From assembly GCF_003369445.1 (NCBI RefSeq), contig NZ_QRCU01000073.1, positions 1-50,612 of the forward strand: DNA of 50,612 nt, in the 5' to 3' direction. This document shows positions 14,191 to 21,636 of this stretch, one piece after another. This DNA comes from Arthrobacter silvisoli (GTDB lineage: Bacteria > Actinomycetota > Actinomycetes > Actinomycetales > Micrococcaceae). The number at the start of each line of letters is the position of its first letter. Positions within the stretch are counted from its first letter, which is position 1. Position numbers and translations under genes: made by a program. The notes beneath the pieces are model-generated. The model was given only the letters and a program-made list of their open reading frames with translations, searched no databases and was not told the origin of the DNA.

Positions 14191-16242
14191 TTAGCCCCTT
14201 TCCCGGGTTGCGATGGCGGGGACGCCAGCGGGGAATCCGGGCAGGACGTTGTCGGGGGTATGGAACAGCCAGAGGGCGAGCCTGCGGTAGGCGTTCCAGT
14301 CCTTGTTATGGACGCGCAGGGATGCTGTGTACGTGGTCTTGGAACTCTTCCAGACCTTGACGATGTCCAGGGGGACCGGGTCGGCGCCTGGCAGTGCCAG
14401 GGGGACGGACCCGGCCTCGGGGAGCGCGTCGGCCTCGACCTGGACGGCGGCGCCGCCCATTGAGATGTCGAGGAGCCGGCCGGGGACCCCGGCGATAGTG
14501 ACCGGGACGTCGATGCGGACCCGGTGGGCGCTCCTTCGCGAGGTGGCGAATTCGGCGGCCCGGATCCGCAGGGTTCCCAGGACCAGGACCACCCCGGCCA
14601 GGACCAGCCAGACGCCGGCGGCGACCGTGGAGCCCGGACTGGTCCGCCACGGTACCCAGCCGAGAACACCGGCGGTGGCGTACAGGATGATTGCGCCCAC
14701 GATGATGATCAGCACAATCAGGATCCGCGGAGCCCTGCCGCGCAGGCGCAGTTCAGCGGCGCCCTTGGGTGTGACCTCGAACTCCAGGCTCTTGCGGGAC
14801 ACCAGCCACCAGAAGCACGCCAAGCCCACCGGGACCCGGAAGATTCGCAGGGCAAACGCCGTCGGCCAATGGATCTGGTGGCGCATGAGCCTCTTGGCAC
14901 CCCACAAACGGACCCAGAACATTGCGGCAAAGGCCAGGGTGAACGCCAACGGCCCGGCCGTGGAGGTCTGGGCACCGGAGATCATGACTGCCATCGGGAT
15001 GAAGAACGCCACCAGGGTAGCGATGCCTTCGAGCCACCACAGGGTGCCGTTGAGGTACTCATGGAAGTTCCGCCACGTCATCCAGGCCTTGGCGGCCCAC
15101 AGGCGTTCGTGGGTGAGGATCTGCATGGCGCCCATGCCCCAGCGGCGGCGCTGCAGGAGGTACTGGTCTGCCGTTGCCGGGGCCAGGCCCACGGCCAGGG
15201 TCTGGTGGTGGTACGCCGTCTTCCAGCCCTTGTGGATGAGCTTGAGGGTGGTGTGCATGTCCTCGGTGATGGTTTCCGTTGCCACTCCGCCCACCTCGCG
15301 CAGGGCCTTGACCCTGAGCAGCGACGTGGACCCGCACCAGAACGGACCCGCGCCGGGCACGTTGCGGGAGGGCATCAGGACGTTGAAGAACAATCCCTGC
15401 TCCCCGGAGATGCCGTCGTCGTCGAAGGCCCCGGAGTTGTAGAACGCCTGCGGGCCTTGGATGAGGGCGATTTCTTCGTCGGCGAACCAGCCCAGGGTGG
15501 ACGTCAGGAACGTCGGCAGCGGCACGTGGTCGCAGTCGAGCACGGCAATGATGTCGACCGCGTCCTTGCCCGCGGCTTCCTCGGCGGCCATGAGGTCCAG
15601 GGCGTGGTTCATGTTCCCGGCCTTGGCGTGGTCATGCTTGGCCCGGGTAACCACCCGGGCGCCGAGGGAGGCGCACATCTCGGCGACCCAGGGCCGGTTT
15701 CCGTCGTCCAGCACCCAGGTTTCATGGGCTGGCTGCAGGGCGCAGGCCGCGGCGACCGTGGGGGCGAGGACCTCCACCGGTTCGTTGTAAGTGGGGATCA
15801 GCACGGCGACCCGCATCCCGTGCGGGGGCTCGGTCACGGGATCGGGTGCGTGGCAGTCGATGTTCCACAAGGTGATGGATTTGAGGACCAGGCCCGCCAG
15901 CGGGAGGGCTTCGAAGGACACCAGGACCCACGCGATGGCGTGGTCCATGCCCGCGGGCGGCATGGTGAACGCGATCCGCCACGTCAGGTACAGCACCAGC
16001 GCCACGATCGCGGCGATGCCGCCCACCCTGGCCATCCATTTGGACCGCGGAGCCTCCGGAGCAGGAGGCTCCAGCTGCGCCGCCCACGCGGCGATACCCG
16101 CCGCTGTGAAGGCCTTGACCTCTTGGGGAGTGTCACGGAAAGACGCGGCACGCCTCCGACGTTCTCCGCTGGCCCGCGGGCCGATTTCGCCGCCGACGTG
16201 CCGGCGCTCGTCAATGTGCTGGCGCTCGTCGATGTAATGCAT
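14191..16242 (-). CDS. cellulose-synthase-like GT2 glycosyltransferase with PilZ domain
   Basis: This is a BcsA-like membrane synthase of 683 aa. Two N-terminal membrane helices (about 75-130) are followed by the GT2 core: VLDDGNRPW, the DCD metal motif (about 236), TED (about 326) and QRRRW (about 365). Several more helices follow. A C-terminal PilZ domain carries RSAHR (RxxxR, about 571) and DISMGG (DxSxxG, about 593), both of the c-di-GMP contacts. It should make and export a beta-linked polysaccharide on c-di-GMP binding. The ATG at 16242 is preceded by GGGGGAT; a longer ORF upstream overlaps the neighbour and lacks a site. It is divergent from a diguanylate cyclase. No bcsB or bcsZ is nearby, so the polymer may not be cellulose. 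Confidence 0.85.
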   Translation of the reverse strand: MHYIDERQHIDERRHVGGEIGPRASGERRRRAASFRDTPQEVKAFTAAGIAAWAAQLEPPAPEAPRSKWMARVGGIAAIVALVLYLTWRIAFTMPPAGMDHAIAWVLVSFEALPLAGLVLKSITLWNIDCHAPDPVTEPPHGMRVAVLIPTYNEPVEVLAPTVAAACALQPAHETWVLDDGNRPWVAEMCASLGARVVTRAKHDHAKAGNMNHALDLMAAEEAAGKDAVDIIAVLDCDHVPLPTFLTSTLGWFADEEIALIQGPQAFYNSGAFDDDGISGEQGLFFNVLMPSRNVPGAGPFWCGSTSLLRVKALREVGGVATETITEDMHTTLKLIHKGWKTAYHHQTLAVGLAPATADQYLLQRRRWGMGAMQILTHERLWAAKAWMTWRNFHEYLNGTLWWLEGIATLVAFFIPMAVMISGAQTSTAGPLAFTLAFAAMFWVRLWGAKRLMRHQIHWPTAFALRIFRVPVGLACFWWLVSRKSLEFEVTPKGAAELRLRGRAPRILIVLIIIVGAIILYATAGVLGWVPWRTSPGSTVAAGVWLVLAGVVLVLGTLRIRAAEFATSRRSAHRVRIDVPVTIAGVPGRLLDISMGGAAVQVEADALPEAGSVPLALPGADPVPLDIVKVWKSSKTTYTASLRVHNKDWNAYRRLALWLFHTPDNVLPGFPAGVPAIATRERG

Positions 16243-16450
16243 GTGATCCCCCAGCTGGACCTGCCAATGCAGATGTGGATTTTCAGTTGAAACCGACTCT
16301 GCCACACTGGCAGGCGCAAGCTCCATTGACGGCTGAGGAGAGACCGTTGGGGAGCAAACGTGATCCAAGGACCGGCCTCGGGGAGGCTGCATGCATCTCT
16401 TAGGCCGGGGCGGGCTTAAACTGGTGTGACGGCTGAGGGAGATGTGAAGG

Positions 16451-17641
16451 ATGCTGCTCGATACGCTGAGTCTGGAGTTTGCGCTGAGCGTGGTGGCGCT
16501 GTTGTTGTGCCTCCTGTTTTTCAGCACCTTCCGGCAGACCCGCTCCGCGTACAGCGGCTGGTGGTGCATTTCCCTGGGCTGCCTGCTCACCGGGAACGTG
16601 GCATTCCTTCTTACCGGAACCCCGCAACAGCTCTGGGCCGACCCGCTGGGCAACGCCTTGGTGGTGGCGGGGGCGTTCTGTGTCTGGGCTGGCTCGCGTT
16701 CCCTGCGTGTCCTGCCCGTCCGCCGGTGGCAGCTCCTGGCCGCCCCCGTGCTCACGGCCGTGGCCTCGGTCCTGGAGAATCCTGCGTCCAACGAATGGTC
16801 CGGCGGAGCGGTGTACCTTGCGATGATGGCGCTCGGGATGGGCCTGGCGACCCGGGAGCTTTGGCTGGTCAAGCCCATCGGGTCCTGGATCAACCGTTCC
16901 CTGTCCCTGGGGGCCGGGACCCTGTCCGCGTACTTCCTGGTCCGGTGGGTCGTCTACCTGCTGGAGGGACCGGACGGCCCGGAATTCCGCACCTTCTTCA
17001 GCTCCTCGGTGACCAGTGTTCTCACCATGCTGCTCTTGGTGACGGTGTCGTACAGCATGACGGCACTGAGCAACGAACAGCTCATCAACGCGCTCAGCGA
17101 ACAGGCGAACCGGGACAGCCTGACGGGTCTGCTCAACCGCAGGGCCTTCATGGAGCTTGGGTCCCGCGAGGTTCGCCGCCTGGACACCCGCGGCTCCACC
17201 TCGACGCTGATCATGGCCGACCTCGACCACTTCAAGAAACTCAACGACACCCACGGCCACACCGCAGGGGACGCCGCGATCAAGGCCTTCTCCGCAGCCT
17301 GCATGAGCACGGTCCGCACCACCGACCTCGTCGGCCGCTACGGCGGCGAGGAGTTCATCATCCTGCTCTCGGGAGCGGAACAGGAAACCGGTCAGATCAT
17401 CGCGGCCGAAATCAGCCGCGTCCTGGCAGCCGCCCCGGCGCCGCCCGGTGTCACCTTCCCCACCGTGAGTTACGGTGTCGCCGCCAGCGCCGACGCCGGC
17501 GCCGACCTGGACCACATGATCGAAGCAGCCGACGCTGCTCTCTATCAGGCAAAAACCCGGGGCCGGAACCGCGCCGTAACCGCGAACCCGGCGAAAGCAG
17601 TGGATTTCCGCGCTACCAAGCCGGTGCGTGGGTCAAGATAG
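16451..17641 (+). CDS. membrane diguanylate cyclase (GGDEF) with I-site
   Basis: The protein has 396 aa. The first 210 residues form about six or seven membrane helices with no periplasmic domain, a membrane-sensor arrangement. The GGDEF domain begins RDSLTGLLNRRAF; the active site is GGEEF at 298-302. An RTTD (289-292) sits exactly five residues before it, which is the RxxD inhibitory site, so activity should be curbed by its own product. It should condense two GTP to c-di-GMP. The ATG follows GAAGG. The gene is divergent from the PilZ synthase, which makes that enzyme the obvious local target. Confidence 0.9.
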   Translation: MLLDTLSLEFALSVVALLLCLLFFSTFRQTRSAYSGWWCISLGCLLTGNVAFLLTGTPQQLWADPLGNALVVAGAFCVWAGSRSLRVLPVRRWQLLAAPVLTAVASVLENPASNEWSGGAVYLAMMALGMGLATRELWLVKPIGSWINRSLSLGAGTLSAYFLVRWVVYLLEGPDGPEFRTFFSSSVTSVLTMLLLVTVSYSMTALSNEQLINALSEQANRDSLTGLLNRRAFMELGSREVRRLDTRGSTSTLIMADLDHFKKLNDTHGHTAGDAAIKAFSAACMSTVRTTDLVGRYGGEEFIILLSGAEQETGQIIAAEISRVLAAAPAPPGVTFPTVSYGVAASADAGADLDHMIEAADAALYQAKTRGRNRAVTANPAKAVDFRATKPVRGSR

Positions 17642-17717
17642 CCCGGAATTGACGGCCGCCGCCCGGTGACAAGTGCAAGCATTTCCCGACGGCAGGCTCC
17701 ACCGGCCACGAACCGCT

Positions 17718-18155
17718 TTAGTGATGATGATGCGCGTGGCCGTGCTCCTCGTGTGCGTGGCCGTGCCCCTCGTGCCCCTCGTGCCCCTTGTGCCCCTCCG
17801 CCGCGAGCCCGGCGGCCTCCGCAAGGTGCTGCCAGCCGGCGTCGCTGAGGGCGTGGTAGCTGATGTGCAGCTCCCCCGCAGGGCCCTTCGTGGCTTCGGT
17901 GTCCCGCAGCTCCAGCGCTGCGACGAGCTTCGCGGAAGCCCCGAGGAACGCCTGGACTTGGGGATCGAGGCCATCCGGCCACGTTGTGGCGGCGACGGCG
18001 ATGCGCGCATTCTTGATCAGCGCGGCCCAGTTGCGGTCGATCTTCGGTGCCGGCCCTGTCAGGTTCGTGGCGATGCCGTGGAAGCCGACATTGTCAATGA
18101 ACGCAAGGGCCGCAAGTACGCCGGCAGTTCCTTCATCGTGGGTGTGAGGTTCCAT
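17718..18155 (-). CDS. protein with a His-rich metal-binding-like tail, 145 aa
   Basis: The body (about residues 10-120) is a helical domain with no membrane segment, which I cannot assign. The last 24 residues hold 12 histidines alternating with Gly, Glu and Ala, and end in four consecutive His. Such tails store or deliver Ni, Zn or Co in metallochaperones, but no Ni enzyme gene lies nearby. An N-terminal MEPHTHDE adds two more His. It is alone, convergent with the cyclase and divergent from the oxidoreductase. Confidence 0.65.
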   Translation of the reverse strand: MEPHTHDEGTAGVLAALAFIDNVGFHGIATNLTGPAPKIDRNWAALIKNARIAVAATTWPDGLDPQVQAFLGASAKLVAALELRDTEATKGPAGELHISYHALSDAGWQHLAEAAGLAAEGHKGHEGHEGHGHAHEEHGHAHHHH

Positions 18156-18348
18156 GTGTGCTCTCCTCCGTCGGATTCAGGATGCGCCGCCGAGGACAGC
18201 GGTTCAAGCCCCTGCGGGCTGGCAGGAACAACAGAGGTGACCCGCCGCACCCTTGTTGTGAGGAATTTCCCGGCCACCCGCCGTCGTTGTCCCAAATGCG
18301 GCCGGATACGCGGCTGCCTGAACCGTATCCCGAAAGGCCGGCACCGAC

Positions 18349-19338
18349 GTGACTGTTCCCCTCTCCATCCTCGACCTGGCAATCATCGGCAAAGGCCAGA
18401 CGGCGGCGGAGAGCTTCGCGGGCAGCGTCGCCATGGCGCAGCTGGCCGAGCGGCTCGGCTACCGCCGGATCTGGTACGCCGAACACCACAACATGGCCTC
18501 CATCGCTTCCTCGGCCACGAGCGTGCTGATCGCGCACATCGCCGCGCACACGCAAAGCATCCGGCTGGGCGCCGGCGGCATCATGCTGCCCAACCACTCG
18601 CCGCTGACCATCGCCGAACAGTTCGGCACCCTCGAGACCCTGCACCCGGGCCGGATCGACCTCGGCCTCGGCCGCGCGCCCGGCAGCGACCAGAACACCA
18701 TGCGCGCCCTGCGCAGGGACCCGACGGCGGCCGACACCTTCCCGCAGGACGTCCTGGAACTGCAGGGCTACTTGAGCGGGCCCAGCCGGATCCAGGGCGT
18801 GGAGGCGACGCCGGGACACGGCACGAACGTGCCGCTCTACATCCTCGGGTCCTCGCTCTTCGGAGCGCGGCTGGCTGCCCAGCTGGGGCTCCCGTACGCC
18901 TTCGCCTCGCACTTCGCGCCCGCAGCGCTGCAGGACGCCGTCGCGCTCTACCGCCGCGAGTTCAAGCCCTCGGAACAGCTCGCGGATCCGTACGTGATCG
19001 CCGGCGTGAACGTGGTGGCCGCGGATTCGGTGGCCGAGGCGCAGCAGCTGCACCTGGACGTGAAGCGGGCGCGCATCTCCACTTTCTTCGGCAACGGCCG
19101 CACTTTCACGGACGATGAGGCCGACCTCATCCTCGACTCTGCCCAGGGCCAGCACGTGGCCCAGATGATGCAGTACTCGGCAGTCGGAACCCCGGAGATC
19201 GTCCGCGACTACCTGGACGAATTCGCCAAGCACGCGGACGCGGACGAACTCATCGTGGCCCACCAAAGCACCGGCACCGAGAGTCGCCTGCGCTCCGTGG
19301 AACTCACCGCGCAGGCCGTGGGACTGGTGCGGGCTTAG
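18349..19338 (+). CDS. LLM-class flavin-dependent oxidoreductase
   Basis: The 329-aa protein has the luciferase-like TIM-barrel pattern. It starts [20 protein letters not shown], continues with [33 protein letters not shown] and [13 protein letters not shown], and ends [15 protein letters not shown]. This matches the MsnO8-type group of two-subunit-like monooxygenases that use reduced flavin. The substrate is not known. The start is the GTG at 18349, with AAAGG upstream. Confidence 0.88.
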   Translation: MTVPLSILDLAIIGKGQTAAESFAGSVAMAQLAERLGYRRIWYAEHHNMASIASSATSVLIAHIAAHTQSIRLGAGGIMLPNHSPLTIAEQFGTLETLHPGRIDLGLGRAPGSDQNTMRALRRDPTAADTFPQDVLELQGYLSGPSRIQGVEATPGHGTNVPLYILGSSLFGARLAAQLGLPYAFASHFAPAALQDAVALYRREFKPSEQLADPYVIAGVNVVAADSVAEAQQLHLDVKRARISTFFGNGRTFTDDEADLILDSAQGQHVAQMMQYSAVGTPEIVRDYLDEFAKHADADELIVAHQSTGTESRLRSVELTAQAVGLVRA

Positions 19339-19494
19339 GACCCGGCCGGCGGGTTCGCGGGGTACCGAAAGAGTGCGGCGGACCTTTACAGCTCCCGGCT
19401 TGAGCACAGGCTTCGCGGGGCCATAGAGTTCTCCTCATCACTCGGCGCTACGGCGCCGATCCTTCGCATCTTTTCGTGAATAATTGGGGGCTAC

Positions 19495-21498
19495 ATGGCG
19501 CGCGCCATCTCCAAGGCGCGGCTGCGCCTTGTTCTCTTATTGACCCTGCTGACCGGCATGGTTTTCGCCGGCGTTGTGCCGGCCCACGCCGCGGGCACGG
19601 CCAGCATCTCCGGCACCGTGACCGTCCCCGCGGGGGCGGACGTCACCCAGGCGGTGGTCCTGCTCCTGGTGGAGACGCCCGAGGGCTACACCATGCCGGA
19701 TGCGGAAATCACGCCCGACGCCACCGGCGCCTACACCTTCGCGGAAATTTGGCCGGGGCGGTACAAGATCGTGTTCGCCCACCCGGCAACCACGGTCGGG
19801 TGGAACGGCGGCGCGTCCACCGAAGAGACCGCGTCGTGGATCGAACTGGCCGAGGGCCAGTCGGTGACGGGCGCGGATGCCACCCTTGCGCTGGCGGGGT
19901 CCATTGCCGGCTCGGTGAGCTTCGCCGACGGCGCGGAACCGGAACAGGTAGTGGTGTCTGCCTTCCTGGACGGTTCCTATGACTTCCCCGTTACGGCGAC
20001 GGCGACCGACCCGGACGGCCAGTACATCCTGGAAAACCTCGCTCCGGGTTCCTACAAACTTAACTTCATGGGCAGCGCAGCATCGGTGTGGAACGGCAAC
20101 AGCCTGAGCCCGGAGACCGCACCGGCCATTGTGGTGGCCGAGGGAGCCGCGATTACCGGCGAGGATGTCACGATCACCGTCGACCCCGGTGCGGGCAGCA
20201 TCTCCGGAACCGTGGTCCGGCTCGGCGGCGGCGGAGTCGAAGGAACCTTGGTGGAGGTCAGAGACCTGTCCGGCATGCCGGTAACTGAAACGAACGCCGC
20301 AGCCGACGGCACCTATACGGTGTCCAGCCTTGCCGCTGGGCTCTACAAGGTGTCCATTCACCCGAGCCCGATCGGTAGCGATCCTGTTTGGTACGGGGGC
20401 ACGGATCAGGCCACGGCCACCCCGATCGAGGTCGCCGCCAGTGCCGCAGTCACAGGTATCGACTTCACTTTGCCAGCCGCGGCGAGCCTCAGCGGCACCG
20501 TGGCAGGCTACGACGGGGAAGCACCCCTAATGGTGCAGGTCTATCCGCTTTCCAATCACCCGCGATATGGCCCGCCCCTCGGCTACACCATGGTTAACCC
20601 GGACGGCAGCTACACCGTGAGCGGTCTGCCCACCGGTCAGGTGAAGGTACGGCTTTTCGGGGAGATCGGCGGCTACGCCAATGAATGGTACGGCGGCGAC
20701 ATCCGCACCACCACTGTCCTGAACGTGACCGAAGGACAGACAACCTCGGGGATCAATTTCACGGCGGTTCCGGAAGCCGTGATTGCGGGGCAGGTCAAGT
20801 CCCCGTTCCCTCCTGACCGGACGACTGTCAGGGTCCTGAACGAAGCCGGCAACGAGGCGGGCGATGCCCTCCCGGCCGAGGACGGCAGTTACGAGGTCCT
20901 TGGTCTGCCCGCCGGTTCCTACACGGTCGAATTCCGGGCGTCCACGGACGACGGCAGCATGACCTCTTGGTACGGCGGTAAGACCCTCGCCAGCGCGGCC
21001 ACGGTGACCGTCGAGGCCGGCCAGACAGTGACCGGCATCGACAGCGACGTGGTGAAGAAGCCTGCCCCGCCGCGGAAGCCCACTGATACCGTGCCGCCGC
21101 AGAAGCCAGCGGGTTCCGCCACGTCGGCGCAGAAACCTGCGGACGCGGAACCGTCGCAGGAACCTGCCGGAGTTGCCGCTGCGGCCACCACCGTGGAGCC
21201 TGCAGGAACGGCAACCACCGCGCAGGCCGCCGCGAACACCGCCGGCGTGCAGCGAGCCTCCGCCACCGGCGCTGCTCCGGTTAAGGCTGGTGACGAGGCC
21301 AAGGTTGGCGACCTGGCCCCGACGGGCGAGGCGGCAGACACCGGTAGCCCGGCCACAACGGGCACGCCGGCCGCCGCAGGTGACCTCGCCGAAGCCAGCG
21401 CGCCGGCGAACCTCGCCCCGCTGGGCCTGGCCCTTGGAGTGCTCGGCGCTGCCGGCGTCGCGATCTTCCTGACCGCCCGGTTCCGGGCACACCGCTAG
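19495..21498 (+). CDS. secreted, membrane-anchored repeat surface protein
   Basis: A signal peptide with a long hydrophobic core (LVLLLTLLTGMVFAGVVPAH) is followed by about six prealbumin-like or SpaA-type beta-sandwich repeats. Each unit contains the pattern G-x-I-S/A-G-x-V, a D-G-x-Y-x-L/V/F core and a Y/W-Y-G/W-N-G section. A Pro/Ala/Thr-rich stalk (about 525-640) leads to a C-terminal membrane segment (LGLALGVLGAAGVAIFL) and a short basic tail (RFRAHR). The motifs LAPTG in the stalk and LAPLG just before the membrane segment resemble an LAxTG sorting signal of class E sortases. No sortase gene is in the window. The ATG has GGGGG four bases upstream. It is probably an adhesin or stalk. Confidence 0.8.
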   Translation: MARAISKARLRLVLLLTLLTGMVFAGVVPAHAAGTASISGTVTVPAGADVTQAVVLLLVETPEGYTMPDAEITPDATGAYTFAEIWPGRYKIVFAHPATTVGWNGGASTEETASWIELAEGQSVTGADATLALAGSIAGSVSFADGAEPEQVVVSAFLDGSYDFPVTATATDPDGQYILENLAPGSYKLNFMGSAASVWNGNSLSPETAPAIVVAEGAAITGEDVTITVDPGAGSISGTVVRLGGGGVEGTLVEVRDLSGMPVTETNAAADGTYTVSSLAAGLYKVSIHPSPIGSDPVWYGGTDQATATPIEVAASAAVTGIDFTLPAAASLSGTVAGYDGEAPLMVQVYPLSNHPRYGPPLGYTMVNPDGSYTVSGLPTGQVKVRLFGEIGGYANEWYGGDIRTTTVLNVTEGQTTSGINFTAVPEAVIAGQVKSPFPPDRTTVRVLNEAGNEAGDALPAEDGSYEVLGLPAGSYTVEFRASTDDGSMTSWYGGKTLASAATVTVEAGQTVTGIDSDVVKKPAPPRKPTDTVPPQKPAGSATSAQKPADAEPSQEPAGVAAAATTVEPAGTATTAQAAANTAGVQRASATGAAPVKAGDEAKVGDLAPTGEAADTGSPATTGTPAAAGDLAEASAPANLAPLGLALGVLGAAGVAIFLTARFRAHR

Positions 21499-21515
21499 GC
21501 GTCAACAGCCGGTGG

Positions 21516-21538
21516 TCCGGGAACAGTTCGTTCCCGGA
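21516..21538 (+). terminator. hairpin after the surface-protein gene
   Basis: TCCGGGAAC and GTTCCCGGA (9 bp each) surround a 5-base loop 17 bp after the stop. There is no T-run, so it may be a terminator that acts without a T-tract or an mRNA-stabilising hairpin. Confidence 0.5.
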
Positions 21539-21636
21539 TCCCCGGCCACGGCCCCCGCAGCCGTTACGCCCCGGCAACACCGGGGCCACGCAGGCGAAAC
21601 GGGGCGGGCGGACACTGGACGGATCCACCCGGAAGG

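Noticed and set aside
14524..16290. Long forward frame across the glycosyltransferase gene
   Set aside because: The reverse strand carries all GT2 and PilZ motifs; the forward translation has none.
16243..16893. N-terminal extension of the glycosyltransferase
   Set aside because: It would overlap the diguanylate cyclase by over 400 bp, has no ribosome site, and the ATG at 16242 does.
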